From Bdellovibrionales bacterium GWA1_52_35 (GTDB lineage: Bacteria; Bdellovibrionota; UBA1018), in assembly GCA_001769805.1 (NCBI GenBank), contig MEPO01000027.1, positions 139,276 to 203,275 of the forward strand: a stretch of DNA of 64,000 nt, read 5' to 3'. Made by a program: the position numbers and the translations under genes. Every line of letters starts with the position of its first letter. Position 1 is the first letter of the stretch. The notes beneath the pieces were generated by a model, which worked only from the letters and a program-made list of their open reading frames with translations, had not been told where the DNA came from and did no database searches. This document shows positions 27,057 to 34,697 of this stretch, one piece after another.

Positions 27057-27643
27057 TGAGCTTCATCAACTACGCGAACAAAGAGATCAACTGCAAGATC
27101 ATCTACGTCGGCCCCGGCCTTTGCGGGAAGACAACCAACATTCAGTATATTTACGAGCACACACGCCAAGACCAGCGAGGGAAGATGGTCACCCTGAGCA
27201 CGGAAAACGAGAGAACGCTTTTCTTTGATTTCCTCCCGCTCTCGATCGGCGAGGTCAGAGGCTATAAAACCCGGTTCCACCTTTACTCGATCCCGGGACA
27301 GACTTTTTATGATGTTTCTCGTGAATTCATTCTCAAGGGAGTGGATGGACTGGTCTTTGTAGCCGACAGCCAGGCTGAACGGATGGAAGCCAATATCGAA
27401 AGTTTTGAAGGCCTTGAGAAAGCTTTGGAACGCCAGGGATACGACCTGAAGCGTCTGCCGCTTGTACTCCAGTACAATAAACGCGACCTGCCGACCGCGG
27501 TGTCGATTCAAGAGCTTGAAGCTACTTTTAATCCTATGAGACTGCCTTATTTTGAGGCCGTCGCAAACCATGGGCAGGGAGTGATGGATACACTCCAGGC
27601 CATTAGCCAGCGCATCATTAAAGAACTTAAGGGCGAGAACTGA
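27056..27643 (+). CDS. mglA: MglA-type Ras-like GTPase
   Basis: A 195-residue small GTPase that acts as a polarity switch for motility or cell-pole function in Myxococcus and Bdellovibrio relatives. The P-loop GPGLCGKTT (19-27), the switch II segment YSIPGQTFYD, and NKRD for guanine recognition are clear; the MglA-typical start MSFINYANKEINCKIIYVGP is present. In Myxococcus it is controlled by a Roadblock partner MglB, which is not visible nearby. It is coupled to recR by a one-base overlap and is followed 17 bases later by a DksA-like gene. Confidence 0.94.
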   Translation: MSFINYANKEINCKIIYVGPGLCGKTTNIQYIYEHTRQDQRGKMVTLSTENERTLFFDFLPLSIGEVRGYKTRFHLYSIPGQTFYDVSREFILKGVDGLVFVADSQAERMEANIESFEGLEKALERQGYDLKRLPLVLQYNKRDLPTAVSIQELEATFNPMRLPYFEAVANHGQGVMDTLQAISQRIIKELKGEN

Positions 27644-27660
27644 AATAAAGAGGGGGACAC

Positions 27661-28071
27661 ATGAGAAAAGACAAACTGAAACAATTCAAGCGTCTGTTCG
27701 AGGCACAAAAACGGAACATTCTTTTTAATGACCGGGTTATTCGGGAAGACTTCAGTGTGAGCAACGATGATCGTTATGACGAACTCGACCAAGCCACCAG
27801 CGACAGCGAACAATACATGCGGATGCGACTCAGAAATCGCGAAATTCTTTATATCAAAAAGATCGATGAAGCTCTCAAGCGCATCGAAGAAGGCGTTTTC
27901 GGCGAATGCGATGAGTGCGGAGAACCGATCGAGGTCCGTCGTCTCGAAGCACGCCCCACCGCCACCCTCTGTGTTGGCTGCAAAGAAGACGCTGAACGCA
28001 AAGAAGTACTCACTGCGGCCGGGCATCAGCACAAGAGCCTGGGCGAAACCTTTACCCGAAAGCTCAGCTAA
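27661..28071 (+). CDS. DksA/TraR-family zinc-finger protein 1
   Basis: A 136-residue protein of the DksA family, which enters the RNA polymerase secondary channel. The N-terminal coiled coil has a tip with Asp40-xx-Asp43-x-Ala45, matching the DxxDxA needed for DksA activity, and the C4 zinc finger uses Cys83, Cys86, Cys104, Cys107. Ribosome site GGGGG/AGAGGGGG lies just upstream. It is the last gene of the dnaX-recR-mglA unit. A paralogue lies at 28601. It could be DksA itself or a stringent-response accessory factor. Confidence 0.88.
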   Translation: MRKDKLKQFKRLFEAQKRNILFNDRVIREDFSVSNDDRYDELDQATSDSEQYMRMRLRNREILYIKKIDEALKRIEEGVFGECDECGEPIEVRRLEARPTATLCVGCKEDAERKEVLTAAGHQHKSLGETFTRKLS

Positions 28072-28199
28072 GCACTTGGATCAGGATCATTCTGACTCCG
28101 GGAAGTAAATTTTCCCGTCGGTTAGGCGCCAAGAGTACCCCTTTTTTGCGCTTTAGCCTTCCCGTAGTCAGAACATTCTGAATTCGTTGACTATTTAGA

Positions 28200-28216
28200 C
28201 TGGCACAACCCTCGCA
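28200..28216 (+). promoter_or_regulatory. Candidate sigma-54 promoter
   Basis: The sequence ctggcacaaccctcgca matches the -24/-12 consensus TGGCACG-N4-TTGCA. GG (28202-28203) and GC (28214-28215) are separated exactly as required, with one mismatch in the -12 element (tcgc for ttgc) and one after the -24. Transcription would start about 28227, ahead of two perfect small hairpins (28239-28256 and 28263-28277) and an AGGAGG ribosome site for the 42-codon gene at 28295. An activator binding site was not identified. Confidence 0.6.
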
Positions 28217-28238
28217 ACTCTTCCCTCATGAAGGCAGC

Positions 28239-28277
28239 GAGAGGAATCAACCTCTCAACGCAGGGAACATCGTTCCC
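28239..28277 (+). repeat. Two adjacent leader hairpins
   Basis: gagagg/cctctc (28239-28244 and 28251-28256) and gggaac/gttccc (28263-28268 and 28272-28277) form consecutive perfect stems between the sigma-54-like site and the ribosome site of the small gene. They may stabilise the message or control translation. Confidence 0.6.
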
Positions 28278-28294
28278 GAACAGAGGAGGCCGGT

Positions 28295-28423
28295 ATGACA
28301 AACTCAAAGAACACAACTGGCACCAAGTACGGCAGACATAATTTCGCACTATTCGCCTTCTACTTTTTCACACCATTCCTATTCATCTTCGCTTTTCAAT
28401 ACTTTCAGGCGCTCTTCAACTAA
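28295..28423 (+). CDS. 42-residue membrane peptide (small gene)
   Basis: Starts at an ATG with a strong AGGAGG ribosome site nine bases upstream and ends at TAA 28421-28423. The first 16 residues are polar and basic (MTNSKNTTGTKYGRHN), the rest is one Phe-rich hydrophobic helix (ten or more Phe), so it should be a single-span membrane peptide with its N-terminus in the cytoplasm. No family recognised. It lies between two DksA-like genes, behind a sigma-54 promoter match. An inverted repeat (28408-28415 with 28432-28439) overlaps its stop codon and may end the message. Confidence 0.7.
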   Translation: MTNSKNTTGTKYGRHNFALFAFYFFTPFLFIFAFQYFQALFN

Positions 28424-28439
28424 GAACTTCGAGAGCGCC
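28408..28439 (+). repeat. Hairpin over the end of the 42-residue gene
   Basis: Eight-base perfect arms ggcgctct (28408-28415) and agagcgcc (28432-28439) span the stop codon. There is no T-run, so termination is uncertain. Confidence 0.55.
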
Positions 28440-28600
28440 CAATATAAATCAAGCAGCGAAGTCACTCTGTAATCAAAATTTTAATGTTTTTGCCTGCTCT
28501 GCCGTGAAGCATGGATTGCTCCACGCAAAGCAAGAAGGTCCCCTGCTCACGCGAGAATGGATACTCAGAAAGCAGGGACCGGCAATTATCCGGAGGCAGT

Positions 28601-29005
28601 ATGAACAAAGAACTCGCTCTCAAATTCAAGCTCATGTTCGAAAACGAAAGAAAGAATCTCATCTATTCACAAAGCATTCTGGACGAAAATTTCAACCTCA
28701 AGCAGGACGATCTCATGGACGAAGTCGACCTGACCGCGAGCGAGACAGAGAATAACATGCGCATGCGGCTCCGGAATCGTGAAGTCCTCTATCTGAAGAA
28801 GCTGGATGAGGCGTTACGGAGAATTTCACATGGCAGCTTTGGTGAGTGCGATAGCTGCGGCAACGACATTGAAGTCCGCAGACTTGAAGCCAGACCTACG
28901 GCCACCCTTTGCGTAAGCTGCAAAGAGGAAACAGAAAAGCGGGAACACCTGCATATTGACGGACACCGATCCAAGAGTCTGGGTGCCAGGGTCCGATTAG
29001 CTTAA
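28601..29005 (+). CDS. DksA/TraR-family zinc-finger protein 2
   Basis: A 134-residue paralogue of the protein at 27661. Zinc-finger cysteines occupy the same positions (83, 86, 104, 107) and the coiled-coil and finger segments are largely the same (MRMRLRNRE, EVRRLEARPTATLC). The coil tip differs: Asp40-xx-Asp43-x-Thr45, so the Ala that is important in DksA is replaced. The ATG at 28601 is chosen for the GGAGG ribosome site six bases upstream; the frame is open 30 codons further without one. The paralogues may differ in ppGpp response or in target promoters. Confidence 0.88.
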   Translation: MNKELALKFKLMFENERKNLIYSQSILDENFNLKQDDLMDEVDLTASETENNMRMRLRNREVLYLKKLDEALRRISHGSFGECDSCGNDIEVRRLEARPTATLCVSCKEETEKREHLHIDGHRSKSLGARVRLA

Positions 29006-29131
29006 AATGTAATCGATTGCCTTCCGCATGGATGCGGGAGTGTATCTCAGGAAGAGATGGGTTGGGTGGGAGCTTCGGCGGAGACTCAGCTGAAGCCAAG
29101 GTAAGCGCAAAAATACGAAAGGAGCCTCCAA

Positions 29132-29163
29132 ACAAAAAAATGGGGGCTCCTTTCGGAGCCCCC
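29132..29163 (-). terminator. Terminator of the subtilase gene
   Basis: A perfect 9-bp stem (gggggctcc at 29142-29150, ggagccccc at 29155-29163) with a four-base loop. On the minus strand it is followed by seven T. It lies 66 bases past the protease stop. Confidence 0.92.
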
Positions 29164-29229
29164 ACGCTTAGCCTAGTCCGTGGCCTCGGTTCGAGCCACC
29201 CGGATCAAGTCAGGATGACCAGATCCGGA

Positions 29230-30705
29230 TCAATCCGTCGAGTGCAACGCATTCAATACGTTGATACGACCACCGGTAACTGTTTTGCCAGCCAGAGATG
29301 GCACCTTGTCTACCGTGTTCATCAGTACTTCTTTTACCTTCTTGTAAGTCCACTGAGGGTTTTTCGACCAAATCAAGGCCGCAGCACCCGCCACATGAGG
29401 ACACGCCATCGAGGTCCCAGAGAATGCGGCGTATTTATTGCCGGGAACCAGGCTGTAAACATTGGCACCAGGAGCGGCCACGTGGACCGTCTTGGCTCCG
29501 AAGTTTGAGAAGTAAGCCATTGTATCGTTCTTGTCGGTTGCCGCGACAGCGATCAGATTATCGTTGTCGAAAGCCGCAGGATAAGACGCCTGGCTTGGAA
29601 TATCGTTGTTCTTGCTTTCATTACCGGCTGCGGCAACAAAGAGAACATCTTTTTCCTTGGCGCGCTCAATGGATTGATAGAGCGCTTTATTATCATCTTC
29701 ACCCGGGCCACCCCAGCTGGCGCTGATGACTTTCGCCCCATGCTCGATTGCGTAGTCAATGGCGCGAATGGCATCTGCAGTCGTGCCGCTGCCCTCACCA
29801 GAGAGAAATTTCAATCCCATGATCGAAACACGGGCTGCAACACCGGAGACGCCCTTGCCATTGCCACCTGTGGCGCCAATCGTACCTGACGTATGGGTGC
29901 CATGCTGATTGTCATCGTAGGGCAATCCGTCGTTATGAACGAAGTCATAACCTGCTACGTCCTGCTTGTCGGAAGGGTTCGGATTTCTCCAAACGTTAAA
30001 AGCGAGGTCTTCATGGTTATAGTCAATACCGGTATCAATATCGGCTACGATGAAATCCTTGCTCCCCTGCCATTCTTTCCAGGCTTCAGTCGCCTTGATT
30101 TTGGATAAACCGTAAGCCTTGTCCAGATCGGGATCCACTACGGGAGGATTCACATCTGCAGGAGCCGGGGCGAGAGCTGGCTTCTTGGCAGGAGTAGGAG
30201 TAGGTTGTTCACCGCCACCACCACCGCCTCCGCCGCCGCCCGTGTCTTCACAGCCTGGGGGATAAGGGATTCCGGGAAAAATGCAGGGAATGCCACCGCC
30301 TCCGCCGCCATCACCACCGCCGATGGGCTCACAGCCAGGAATTTCCAGTCCAGGGATACATGGAATCCCGGAACCTGGAGCTGGAGTTTCACCATCGAAG
30401 GCGTAGAGCATATAATTCGGCTGAGCGTACTCAACAGAATTATCCTTCTGCAATTCAGCGATCGCATCTTGAACCTTTAAACCCTCTTTCAGAGTCAGCT
30501 GTTCAAGACCGGCCGAATGACCCTTGAAACGATGAATGCGTTCGACGCCCAGCTTGTTGTAGATGCTGTTCATCATGGAACGAGTCCGAAGAACGCCGTT
30601 CTTGTATTTTACGATAACTTGCCCTTCTTTATAGTTCGCGGCGCTGGCTACGTTTGCGACGGCCAAAGCCATGAGTGCTAAAAGAACTTTCCTCGAATAA
30701 GACAT
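29230..30705 (-). CDS. Secreted subtilisin-like serine protease (S8)
   Basis: A 491-residue exported protease. Signal peptide at 1-23, then an I9-type propeptide (about 28-100; EGQVIVKYK, SVEYAQPNYML), a low-complexity linker (105-195) with two Cys-flanked Pro/Gly loops and runs of Gly, and an S8 catalytic domain: Asp224 (ADIDTG), His268 (HGTHTSG), Asn362 (AAAGNES) and Ser432 (GTSMACPHVAG). It should act outside the cytoplasm, and the linker may tether or space the propeptide. It lies downstream of ftsZ but has its own terminator and 314 bases between, so it is a separate transcript. Confidence 0.95.
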   Translation of the reverse strand: MSYSRKVLLALMALAVANVASAANYKEGQVIVKYKNGVLRTRSMMNSIYNKLGVERIHRFKGHSAGLEQLTLKEGLKVQDAIAELQKDNSVEYAQPNYMLYAFDGETPAPGSGIPCIPGLEIPGCEPIGGGDGGGGGGIPCIFPGIPYPPGCEDTGGGGGGGGGGEQPTPTPAKKPALAPAPADVNPPVVDPDLDKAYGLSKIKATEAWKEWQGSKDFIVADIDTGIDYNHEDLAFNVWRNPNPSDKQDVAGYDFVHNDGLPYDDNQHGTHTSGTIGATGGNGKGVSGVAARVSIMGLKFLSGEGSGTTADAIRAIDYAIEHGAKVISASWGGPGEDDNKALYQSIERAKEKDVLFVAAAGNESKNNDIPSQASYPAAFDNDNLIAVAATDKNDTMAYFSNFGAKTVHVAAPGANVYSLVPGNKYAAFSGTSMACPHVAGAAALIWSKNPQWTYKKVKEVLMNTVDKVPSLAGKTVTGGRINVLNALHSTD

Positions 30706-31019
30706 GAATTCAATCCCCCCTAAAGATGTCAGAAAACTATCACACCGAATTCTATGGAGTGTAGTCCTATAACCGTCTTTTGCAAATTTGACGCAGTGCT
30801 TTCTTTTTTTTAGGGGTACTTGTGTTTCTGTATTTTTCGATTAAATTATTTGCGCGGGCCAGAAAAAAATCTTCCTTATCAACGAAAATAATTACAAATA
30901 CTGCTGTTTTTCCGAACAATTCCCGTTTTTTTCTTAGACGCGCCCCAACCCCAGAAACACGAAGAGCGAACCCATCCATAGATTCGCCCTCGTGTGGATC
31001 AGCAATATTTTTACTGACC
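30706..31019 (-). other. Gap between ftsZ and the subtilase gene
   Basis: No gene is supported. On the minus strand a bulged hairpin just after the ftsZ stop (30958-30994; arms around ttcgccctcgtg) could end the ftsQAZ message. The A/T-rich part nearer 30720-30850 may hold the protease promoter. An open frame of 101 codons here overlaps ftsZ and looks like chance. Confidence 0.5.
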
Positions 31020-32465
31020 TTACACTTCGTGCTCTTTCTGACGACGAATATACGTCGGAATATCGTATTCATCGTCGGTCAAATTGGTGATGCCGAGGCG
31101 CTGTGCGATCGCACGAGCCCTGGCCAATTCTCCTCCGGCCGAAAGCTTTCCTGTATCGAGAGACGGACCCACTGCAGTTTGAGCGGCATAATCATTGCCC
31201 GCCGCACGAAGCTCCTCCACCTCGGCATCATTGAACGAATGGTTCGGCGCAAGTGATGATATCATCGCCGCATTCGGCTGAGGCGGTACGACAAACGTCG
31301 CGGAACTGGATGCCTGATTTAAAACCAGAGGCTCAGGACTCTGCTCGATATGAGCCGAATGGGTCACCAATGGCTCTGCAGGCGCTGCAGCGGCGCTCAT
31401 CTGCGGCACCTCCGTAATTGCCGGAGCCGCCGGAGTCACCGTCACTGGCGCTTCCGTGAGGACCGGCGCAGCAGCCATAACGGTTTCTGTTTTGACAAGT
31501 TGAGCAGCCGCGCCGCCCAGACCTGTTGCAATCACAGTGACCTTCACGGTGTCCTTCATGGATTCATCAATTACAGTACCAAAGATGATTTCGGCATCTT
31601 CATGCGCAGCTTCCATGATCAAGGTCGTCGCCTCGTTGACCTCGTGAATCTTGAGGTTCGAACCACCCGTAATATTGATGATGATACCGGTCGCACCCTC
31701 AATGGAGATATCCTCAAGCAGCGGACTGGAAATGGCATTCGTCGCCGCTTCAAGCGCCCGATGCTCACCTTCGCCGTGGCCTATACCCATGAGAGCCAGA
31801 CCCTTGTTCTGCATGATCGTGCGCACATCGGCAAAGTCGCTGTTGATCAAGCCAGTATGGTTGATCAAGTCAGAAATACCCTGCACAGCGTTCAGAAGAA
31901 CCTCGTCGGCTTTTTTGAAAGCATCAATCATCGACAGGGTTGCACCAGAAAGCGAGAGCAGCCGCTGATTGGGGATCATGATCAGGGAATCCACATGATC
32001 ACGCAGGGCGCCTACGCCGTTTTCGGCATTTTTCATGCGTTTACGACCTTCGAAGCTGAAGGGTTTGGTAACCACCCCAACCGTCAAAGCTCCGCATTCT
32101 TTTGCAATCTTTGCGAAGACCGGTGCCGCACCCGTTCCGGTGCCGCCGCCCATTCCGGCAGTGATGAACACCATGTCTGCACCCGTCAGAATTTCGGCAA
32201 TTTTAGCATAATCCTCGAGCGCTGCTTTACGACCAATTTCTGGATTCGCTCCTGCACCAAGACCTTTGGTGAGCTCCTGACCGATTGCCAGTTTTGTGGG
32301 CGCAAGCGATGCGTCCAAAGCCTGTCTGTCCGTATTGGCTGTGATGAACTCAACTCCCTCCAAGCCCATCTTGATCATCGTGTTCACAGCATTGCAGCCG
32401 CTGCCACCGACGCCGATTACCTTAATTTTCGCTCCCTGAGTCGAGACTTGATCTATTTCAAACAT
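31020..32465 (-). CDS. ftsZ: Cell-division protein FtsZ
   Basis: Tubulin-like GTPase that forms the division ring. The 481-residue protein has the N-terminal Rossmann start [13 protein letters not shown], tubulin signature GGGTGTG (106-112), the T7 synergy loop with Asn208, Asp210 and Asp213, and a conserved C-terminal peptide DIPTYIRRQ for binding FtsA and other partners. A long Pro/Ala/Val/Thr-rich linker (about 325-460) separates core and tail, longer than in E. coli. Third gene of ftsQ-ftsA-ftsZ; a 108-base gap follows ftsA. Confidence 0.97.
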   Translation of the reverse strand: MFEIDQVSTQGAKIKVIGVGGSGCNAVNTMIKMGLEGVEFITANTDRQALDASLAPTKLAIGQELTKGLGAGANPEIGRKAALEDYAKIAEILTGADMVFITAGMGGGTGTGAAPVFAKIAKECGALTVGVVTKPFSFEGRKRMKNAENGVGALRDHVDSLIMIPNQRLLSLSGATLSMIDAFKKADEVLLNAVQGISDLINHTGLINSDFADVRTIMQNKGLALMGIGHGEGEHRALEAATNAISSPLLEDISIEGATGIIINITGGSNLKIHEVNEATTLIMEAAHEDAEIIFGTVIDESMKDTVKVTVIATGLGGAAAQLVKTETVMAAAPVLTEAPVTVTPAAPAITEVPQMSAAAAPAEPLVTHSAHIEQSPEPLVLNQASSSATFVVPPQPNAAMISSLAPNHSFNDAEVEELRAAGNDYAAQTAVGPSLDTGKLSAGGELARARAIAQRLGITNLTDDEYDIPTYIRRQKEHEV

Positions 32466-32573
32466 ACGAAAGAAGATCCTCTTCTTTGTTCGACCCGGCG
32501 CCCCCTCTCGGAAAGCACCCGATCATTATTTAATTTTGCGCCCGGTCCCCCGCAACGCCCCCTCCAACCAAAC

Positions 32574-33809
32574 TTAAAACAAATCCTTGATCCAGCCCTT
32601 CATAGAGCCACGCACTTTGTCGTAAATATTTTTGTCGCGGATCGGAAACTTGCTTCTCTGCAGATTTCTCGCTCCGTACTTCAGAAGCCCGACACCCGTT
32701 GCGAATTTCGGAGAATTCACGACATCGCGAAGCCCACCGATATTCAGAGGAAAGCCTCGTTTCACGGGCATTTCAAAAATAAATTCTCCCAGTTCCGGCA
32801 TTCCCTCCAGCAGCGCAGCCCCGCCGGTGATCACAACACCTCCTGCAAGCCCCTCCTGGAATCCCGCTTTCATCACTTCCCGCTGAATGAGTGAGAATAT
32901 TTCTTCCACCCTGGGTTCGATGATTTCGGCAACAACGCGGCGTGAAACTACACGTGGCTTGCGCCCGCCGACTCCCGGCACTTCGATCGTGTCTTCCGGA
33001 CTGATCATGGAAGCCATGGCACAGCCGTAGCGGATTTTGATCTTTTCAGCTTCATTCTGCGGTGTACGCAGGCCGACCGCGATATCGTTTGTAATATGAT
33101 TTCCACCGATCGCCAGAACACCCGTGTGCACAATCGCGCCATCTTTGAAAATCGCGATGTCACTGGTTCCACCACCGATATCGACCAGCAGAACGCCAAG
33201 CTCCTTTTCATCCTGCGAAAGAACCGCTTCGCTCGAGGCAATCGGCTCCAGACAAATTTCCGCCACATTTAAGCCAGCTTTGTTCGCGCATTTGATAATG
33301 TTCTGAGCGGAAGAAACCGCACCAGTTACGATATGAACTTTTGATTCGAGGCGGAGCCCGGTCATGCCGATCGGATCACGGATTCCGTCCTGACCGTTGA
33401 TCATGTATTCCTGGGGAATAATGTGAATCACTTCACGATCCAGCGGAATTGCAACCGCCTTTGCGGCATCGATTACCCGCTGCACATCGTTTTCAGTAAT
33501 CTCTTTGTCTTTGACAGCGACGATCCCGGTTGAATTGAAAGACTTGATATGTCCACCGGCGATTCCGGTGTAAACCGTCGAAATCTCAACGCCGGCCATC
33601 AGTTCCGCTTCTTCAACGGCTTTTGAAATGCTTTCGACCGTGGAGTCGATGTTGATCACAACACCTTTACGCAACCCGGTCGAAGGCGCCGTGCCAATTC
33701 CCACAATATCTATAATGGGTTGCGGACCCCCCTCGGCCACCTCACCCACGATACAACAGATCTTCGTGGTTCCGATATCCAGCCCAACAATAAAGTCCTT
33801 TTTGGACAT
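32574..33809 (-). CDS. ftsA: Cell-division protein FtsA
   Basis: Actin-like membrane tether for FtsZ. The 411-residue protein has the phosphate-binding segments GLDIGTTKICC near the start and VDIGGGTSDIAIF in the middle, the SHS2 1C insertion region, and a C-terminal amphipathic helix (GSMKGWIKDLF) for membrane attachment. Position between ftsQ and ftsZ on the minus strand is the usual order. The ribosome region upstream contains GGGGGGATTCGG before the ATG. Confidence 0.97.
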   Translation of the reverse strand: MSKKDFIVGLDIGTTKICCIVGEVAEGGPQPIIDIVGIGTAPSTGLRKGVVINIDSTVESISKAVEEAELMAGVEISTVYTGIAGGHIKSFNSTGIVAVKDKEITENDVQRVIDAAKAVAIPLDREVIHIIPQEYMINGQDGIRDPIGMTGLRLESKVHIVTGAVSSAQNIIKCANKAGLNVAEICLEPIASSEAVLSQDEKELGVLLVDIGGGTSDIAIFKDGAIVHTGVLAIGGNHITNDIAVGLRTPQNEAEKIKIRYGCAMASMISPEDTIEVPGVGGRKPRVVSRRVVAEIIEPRVEEIFSLIQREVMKAGFQEGLAGGVVITGGAALLEGMPELGEFIFEMPVKRGFPLNIGGLRDVVNSPKFATGVGLLKYGARNLQRSKFPIRDKNIYDKVRGSMKGWIKDLF

Positions 33810-33887
33810 AGCCGAATCCCCCCCATGGGATGCGCAAGAAGAACATAATGTTCACCAGGCAAAAAATGCCTGCTCGCCTAAGGAATT

Positions 33888-34637
33888 CTAAGAACCCTTA
33901 GCGGTTTTGACAACTATTTTTTTACCTGCATCCGCCCAGACCTGACGCGCCGCAATGGAATTCGTGCTTAAATACAAGATCACTTTCGCAAGCCGGTTTA
34001 ATTGTTGCTCAAGTTCAGCATCCGCTTCCTGACCAAGATCCGCGATTGTCCGGGCCCTCTTACCACTTAATGGATAGCTCAGAAGGACCCGGAAGCCGCG
34101 CTCCGAATCCCACATGACCGAGGCAACCTCGCTGTGACTTGCAACCGGTGCCTTATCCCATGCATCCAAGAGGTGAACTGCATCGAGAATTCGAAGCTGA
34201 TCATCTCCGATAAAGCCCGAAAGTACGGGTAAATCCGGCTGAAAGCTCATATTCACCTTCCCGAAAATTTTACCTTCGGCGTCCACATAGGACAGTGCGC
34301 CGCTGGCAAGCTGGATCAAAGCGCGCGGTTTCCGATAGGTCACTGAAATCGATAGAGTTTGCGGAAATCTTTTCTGGATATTCACCTCGCGGACCCAGGA
34401 CTCAGTCAGGATCCGCTGTTCAACAAGATCCAGATCGAGCTCAAATAGATTGATCTTGCCTGTGGGAACTGCAGCCAGTTGAGAGATCGTCTGAGAATCA
34501 ATCGGCCCCTCTTCAGATGAATTCAATATCTCGACTACCTGAATCATAAATAACGGTGAGCGCGATACAAAATGTGCTCCGATGGTCGCCAAGAGAAAAA
34601 TCAGAGAAGAAATAATCAGTACGAACGACTTGCGCAT
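33888..34637 (-). CDS. ftsQ: Cell-division protein FtsQ
   Basis: Bitopic divisome assembly protein. The 249-residue form has a short cytoplasmic N-terminus, one transmembrane helix (about 4-24, SFVLIISSLIFLLATIGA), a POTRA domain (about 28-100; includes ILTESWVREVNIQKRFPQTL) and the FtsQ beta domain (SGALSYVDAEGKIF). The ATG at 34637 is preferred: an upstream open extension of 51 codons is polar, overlaps the divergent peptidase start and lacks a ribosome site. The gene heads ftsQ-ftsA-ftsZ; murC/murB/ddl, which often precede it, are absent here. Confidence 0.9.
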   Translation of the reverse strand: MRKSFVLIISSLIFLLATIGAHFVSRSPLFMIQVVEILNSSEEGPIDSQTISQLAAVPTGKINLFELDLDLVEQRILTESWVREVNIQKRFPQTLSISVTYRKPRALIQLASGALSYVDAEGKIFGKVNMSFQPDLPVLSGFIGDDQLRILDAVHLLDAWDKAPVASHSEVASVMWDSERGFRVLLSYPLSGKRARTIADLGQEADAELEQQLNRLAKVILYLSTNSIAARQVWADAGKKIVVKTAKGS

Positions 34638-34697
34638 GCCGCAATCGTAAACTTTATTGTTTGGAAATTCAAACTCGGCGCTGATAGGAAAGGCCCA

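Noticed and set aside
29180..29215. A tRNA T-arm-like ggttcgagcc
   Set aside because: The flanking bases do not form a T-stem, and no acceptor or anticodon arm could be drawn.
30767..31072. A 101-codon minus-strand frame after ftsZ
   Set aside because: It overlaps the ftsZ end by 53 bases, lacks a ribosome site and has Lys/Arg-rich random-like sequence.
31350..32894. A 514-codon plus-strand frame opposite ftsZ and ftsA
   Set aside because: It spans the gap and both genes on the other strand with His/Arg/Cys-rich translation and no start signal.
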